Assembly: GCF_901933205.1 (NCBI RefSeq)
Contig: NC_044572.1
Location: 23,336,501-23,400,500 of the forward strand
From: Camarhynchus parvulus
Taxonomy: Eukaryota > Chordata > Aves > Passeriformes > Thraupidae
Direction: 5' to 3'
Length of the DNA stretch: 64,000 nucleotides
The position numbers and the translations under genes are program-made. Below are positions 62,711-64,000 of the stretch, piece by piece (the first letter of the stretch is position 1; the number at the start of each line of letters is the position of its first letter). The notes under the pieces are model-generated. The model had not been told where the DNA came from and searched no databases. It saw nothing but the letters and a program-made list of their open reading frames with translations.

Positions 62711-64000
62711 GTGAGTTTGTCTCAGGCTGCAGTCACTTTTGGGGGTGAGTGGGCATAAAATAATGCATTCATTTTGAGAGTGGAAATAAAGGAATTGGAT
62801 GAGATTTTGCACACTATTTCCTTTCTTCTTCTGTCTGACTTAGTATGTCTAGAGAAGACACTTTCTACTTGCCTGCTGGCATAATTTTTTTATTGTAGTC
62901 AGTTCCCTGTAGGGTATGGAAAGTGTGTTTGTATTGCTTTACTCCTTAAATGTGCATAAATTAATTTTGTTTAATTAGAAGTTGTGGATTGAAGTGGGTT
63001 TTTGAGTTCTGCACCTATGGCTACACCAAAATGTCAAACTAAACATCTTTCTTGTATTCATGATGTAATTTTAGTCACTCTGGTTAATGAGGACAAGGAA
63101 TGAATTTAGAAATCACTACTGAGACCTGAGTGGCTTAAGAGATTGGTGAAGAGTTACTCTACTTTTACTACTTAATGAAATATAATTCTAATTGCCATTG
63201 GCTGAAAATACTTGCTCTGGGAAGTTTGGAAGATGCTGTGTGACATAGACCAGCAGTCCACTTTAGTTCTGAGTGGACATGAATTCATGTAATGTCATTA
63301 CAGATAGAAGGGACAAGAAAGGCTGATATTATTTACAGAATAACTTACTCCATTTTTGAAACCAGTGCTTCTGCAATGACATGAGTGGCATTCTGGGGAA
63401 GCACCTCAATGCAAATTCCCAGCTCTGTGCAGATGAATACAGTAATTTTTGAGAGATGGGGTACAAATGAATGCTCTGCATGTTGACTTGCCAGTCCTGT
63501 GCTGGGATAGTCCATTTGTAACAATTTTGGCTCGATTATTGAATTTCCAGCAACTGAGGACTAACTGAGAAATTACACTTTTGGAAATGTTTTTGCATTT
63601 TTGTTAACAAAACCCCCAAACTTACCATGGTGGAGAGGCGGATGGACTAAATCATACATGCAAATGAAAACTTGTAAAGTAATTGATCCGTTTGTTTTAC
63701 AGTTTTAAGCCTATAATATACTAGATTATATATATCAGTAATATATCAATATATCAATACACTAGACATTTTGAACCTTGTAGATACGTGCCTTTAATAT
63801 GTAGCTTTTAATTCTTTGAAAGCTTATGTTAGGACTTCAAAACTGTAGTAACTCAATAAAACTGTCTGTTCAACTCAGATTTTCCTGGAGGAGGTAAGAA
63901 ATTTGATAATAATATAACTATTTTCTTAAATGAAGATATGATTTCTTTGCCTTCTAGGCAAAGAGAAAGATTTTATTAAATTAATCAGATTATCTGCAGC
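62711..64000 (+). other. AKAP9 intron 2 (partial)
   Basis: Begins GTGAGT and runs off the window. No third exon is evident. CTAG/GCAAAGAGAAAG near 63957-63960 resembles an acceptor, but the phase-0 frame needed after exon 2 hits TAA within nine codons. AT-rich simple sequence with ATATATCA copies lies at 63718-63765. Confidence 0.85.
62785..62790 (+). terminator. Candidate intronic polyadenylation signal
   Basis: AATAAA lies 27 nt after the stop codon (TAA 62756-62758) that ends the frame if exon 2 is read into intron 2. A T/C-rich stretch of about 20 nt (62814-62836) follows at a suitable distance for a downstream element. Such a transcript would encode 116 residues: 101 from exons 1-2 plus 15 from the intron. 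AATAAA is frequent in AT-rich introns, so this is only a candidate. Confidence 0.3.

Noticed and set aside
63878..63899. Micro-exon candidate CAACTCAG/ATTTTCCTGGAGGAG/GTAAGA in intron 2
   Set aside because: Good splice signals, but only 15 nt, and the peptide IFLEE does not match the expected AKAP9 continuation after exon 2.
63960..64000. Possible AKAP9 exon 3 start after TTGCCTTCTAG at the window's end
   Set aside because: The phase-0 frame required by exon 2 reaches TAA within nine codons; another frame is open but out of phase with the donor.

Overview
This is vertebrate nuclear DNA, almost certainly from a bird. It is AT-rich and CpG-depleted, has very sparse coding sequence and a GT-AG intron of about 24.6 kb. 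Nearly all recognisable interspersed repeats are CR1 LINE fragments with the avian CR1 3' end (tandem copies of an octamer related to ATTCTGTG, then the conserved GTCCCTTCCAA-type stretch). I cannot name the species. The CR1 subfamily at 18.1 and 42.4 kb looks like one common in neoavian, especially songbird, genomes, but that is recollection.

One protein-coding gene is supported: the 5' end of AKAP9 (AKAP450/Yotiao/CG-NAP) on the + strand. Its promoter lies in a CpG island at about 37.13-38.53 kb. Coding exon 1 (37818-37865, 16 codons) and coding exon 2 (62456-62710, 85 codons) join in phase 0 across a 24,590-bp intron. They encode the AKAP9 N-terminus, with the junction peptide LEAGKAK/LAQFRQRKAQ shared with the paralogue pericentrin. 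The remaining 1.3 kb is the start of intron 2, and the rest of this very long gene lies to the right.

Positions 1-37.1 kb read as intergenic. They hold microsatellites, A-rich tracts, three CR1 fragments, several strong inverted repeats and one isolated CpG-rich patch at 29.69-30.06 kb. That patch may be a second promoter: it ends in a YY1-like AAGATGGCAGC motif overlapping an ATG, and three short perfect hairpins follow within 100 bp. In mammals the minus-strand gene MTERF1 lies upstream of AKAP9, but I find no MTERF-like reading frame here.

Intron 1 holds a minus-strand CR1 tail, a decayed plus-strand CR1 reverse-transcriptase fragment, simple repeats, a candidate CTCF motif and small hairpins. 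None of the 60-200 residue open frames outside the two exons looks like a gene; the longest sit in the GC-rich island, where stops are rare. I see no CRISPR, phage, operon or novel multi-gene system. The most checkable leads are the 100-bp imperfect palindrome at 8.0 kb, the CpG patch with hairpins at 30 kb, the YY1/uORF arrangement in the AKAP9 leader, and a possible intronic polyadenylation site just after exon 2.
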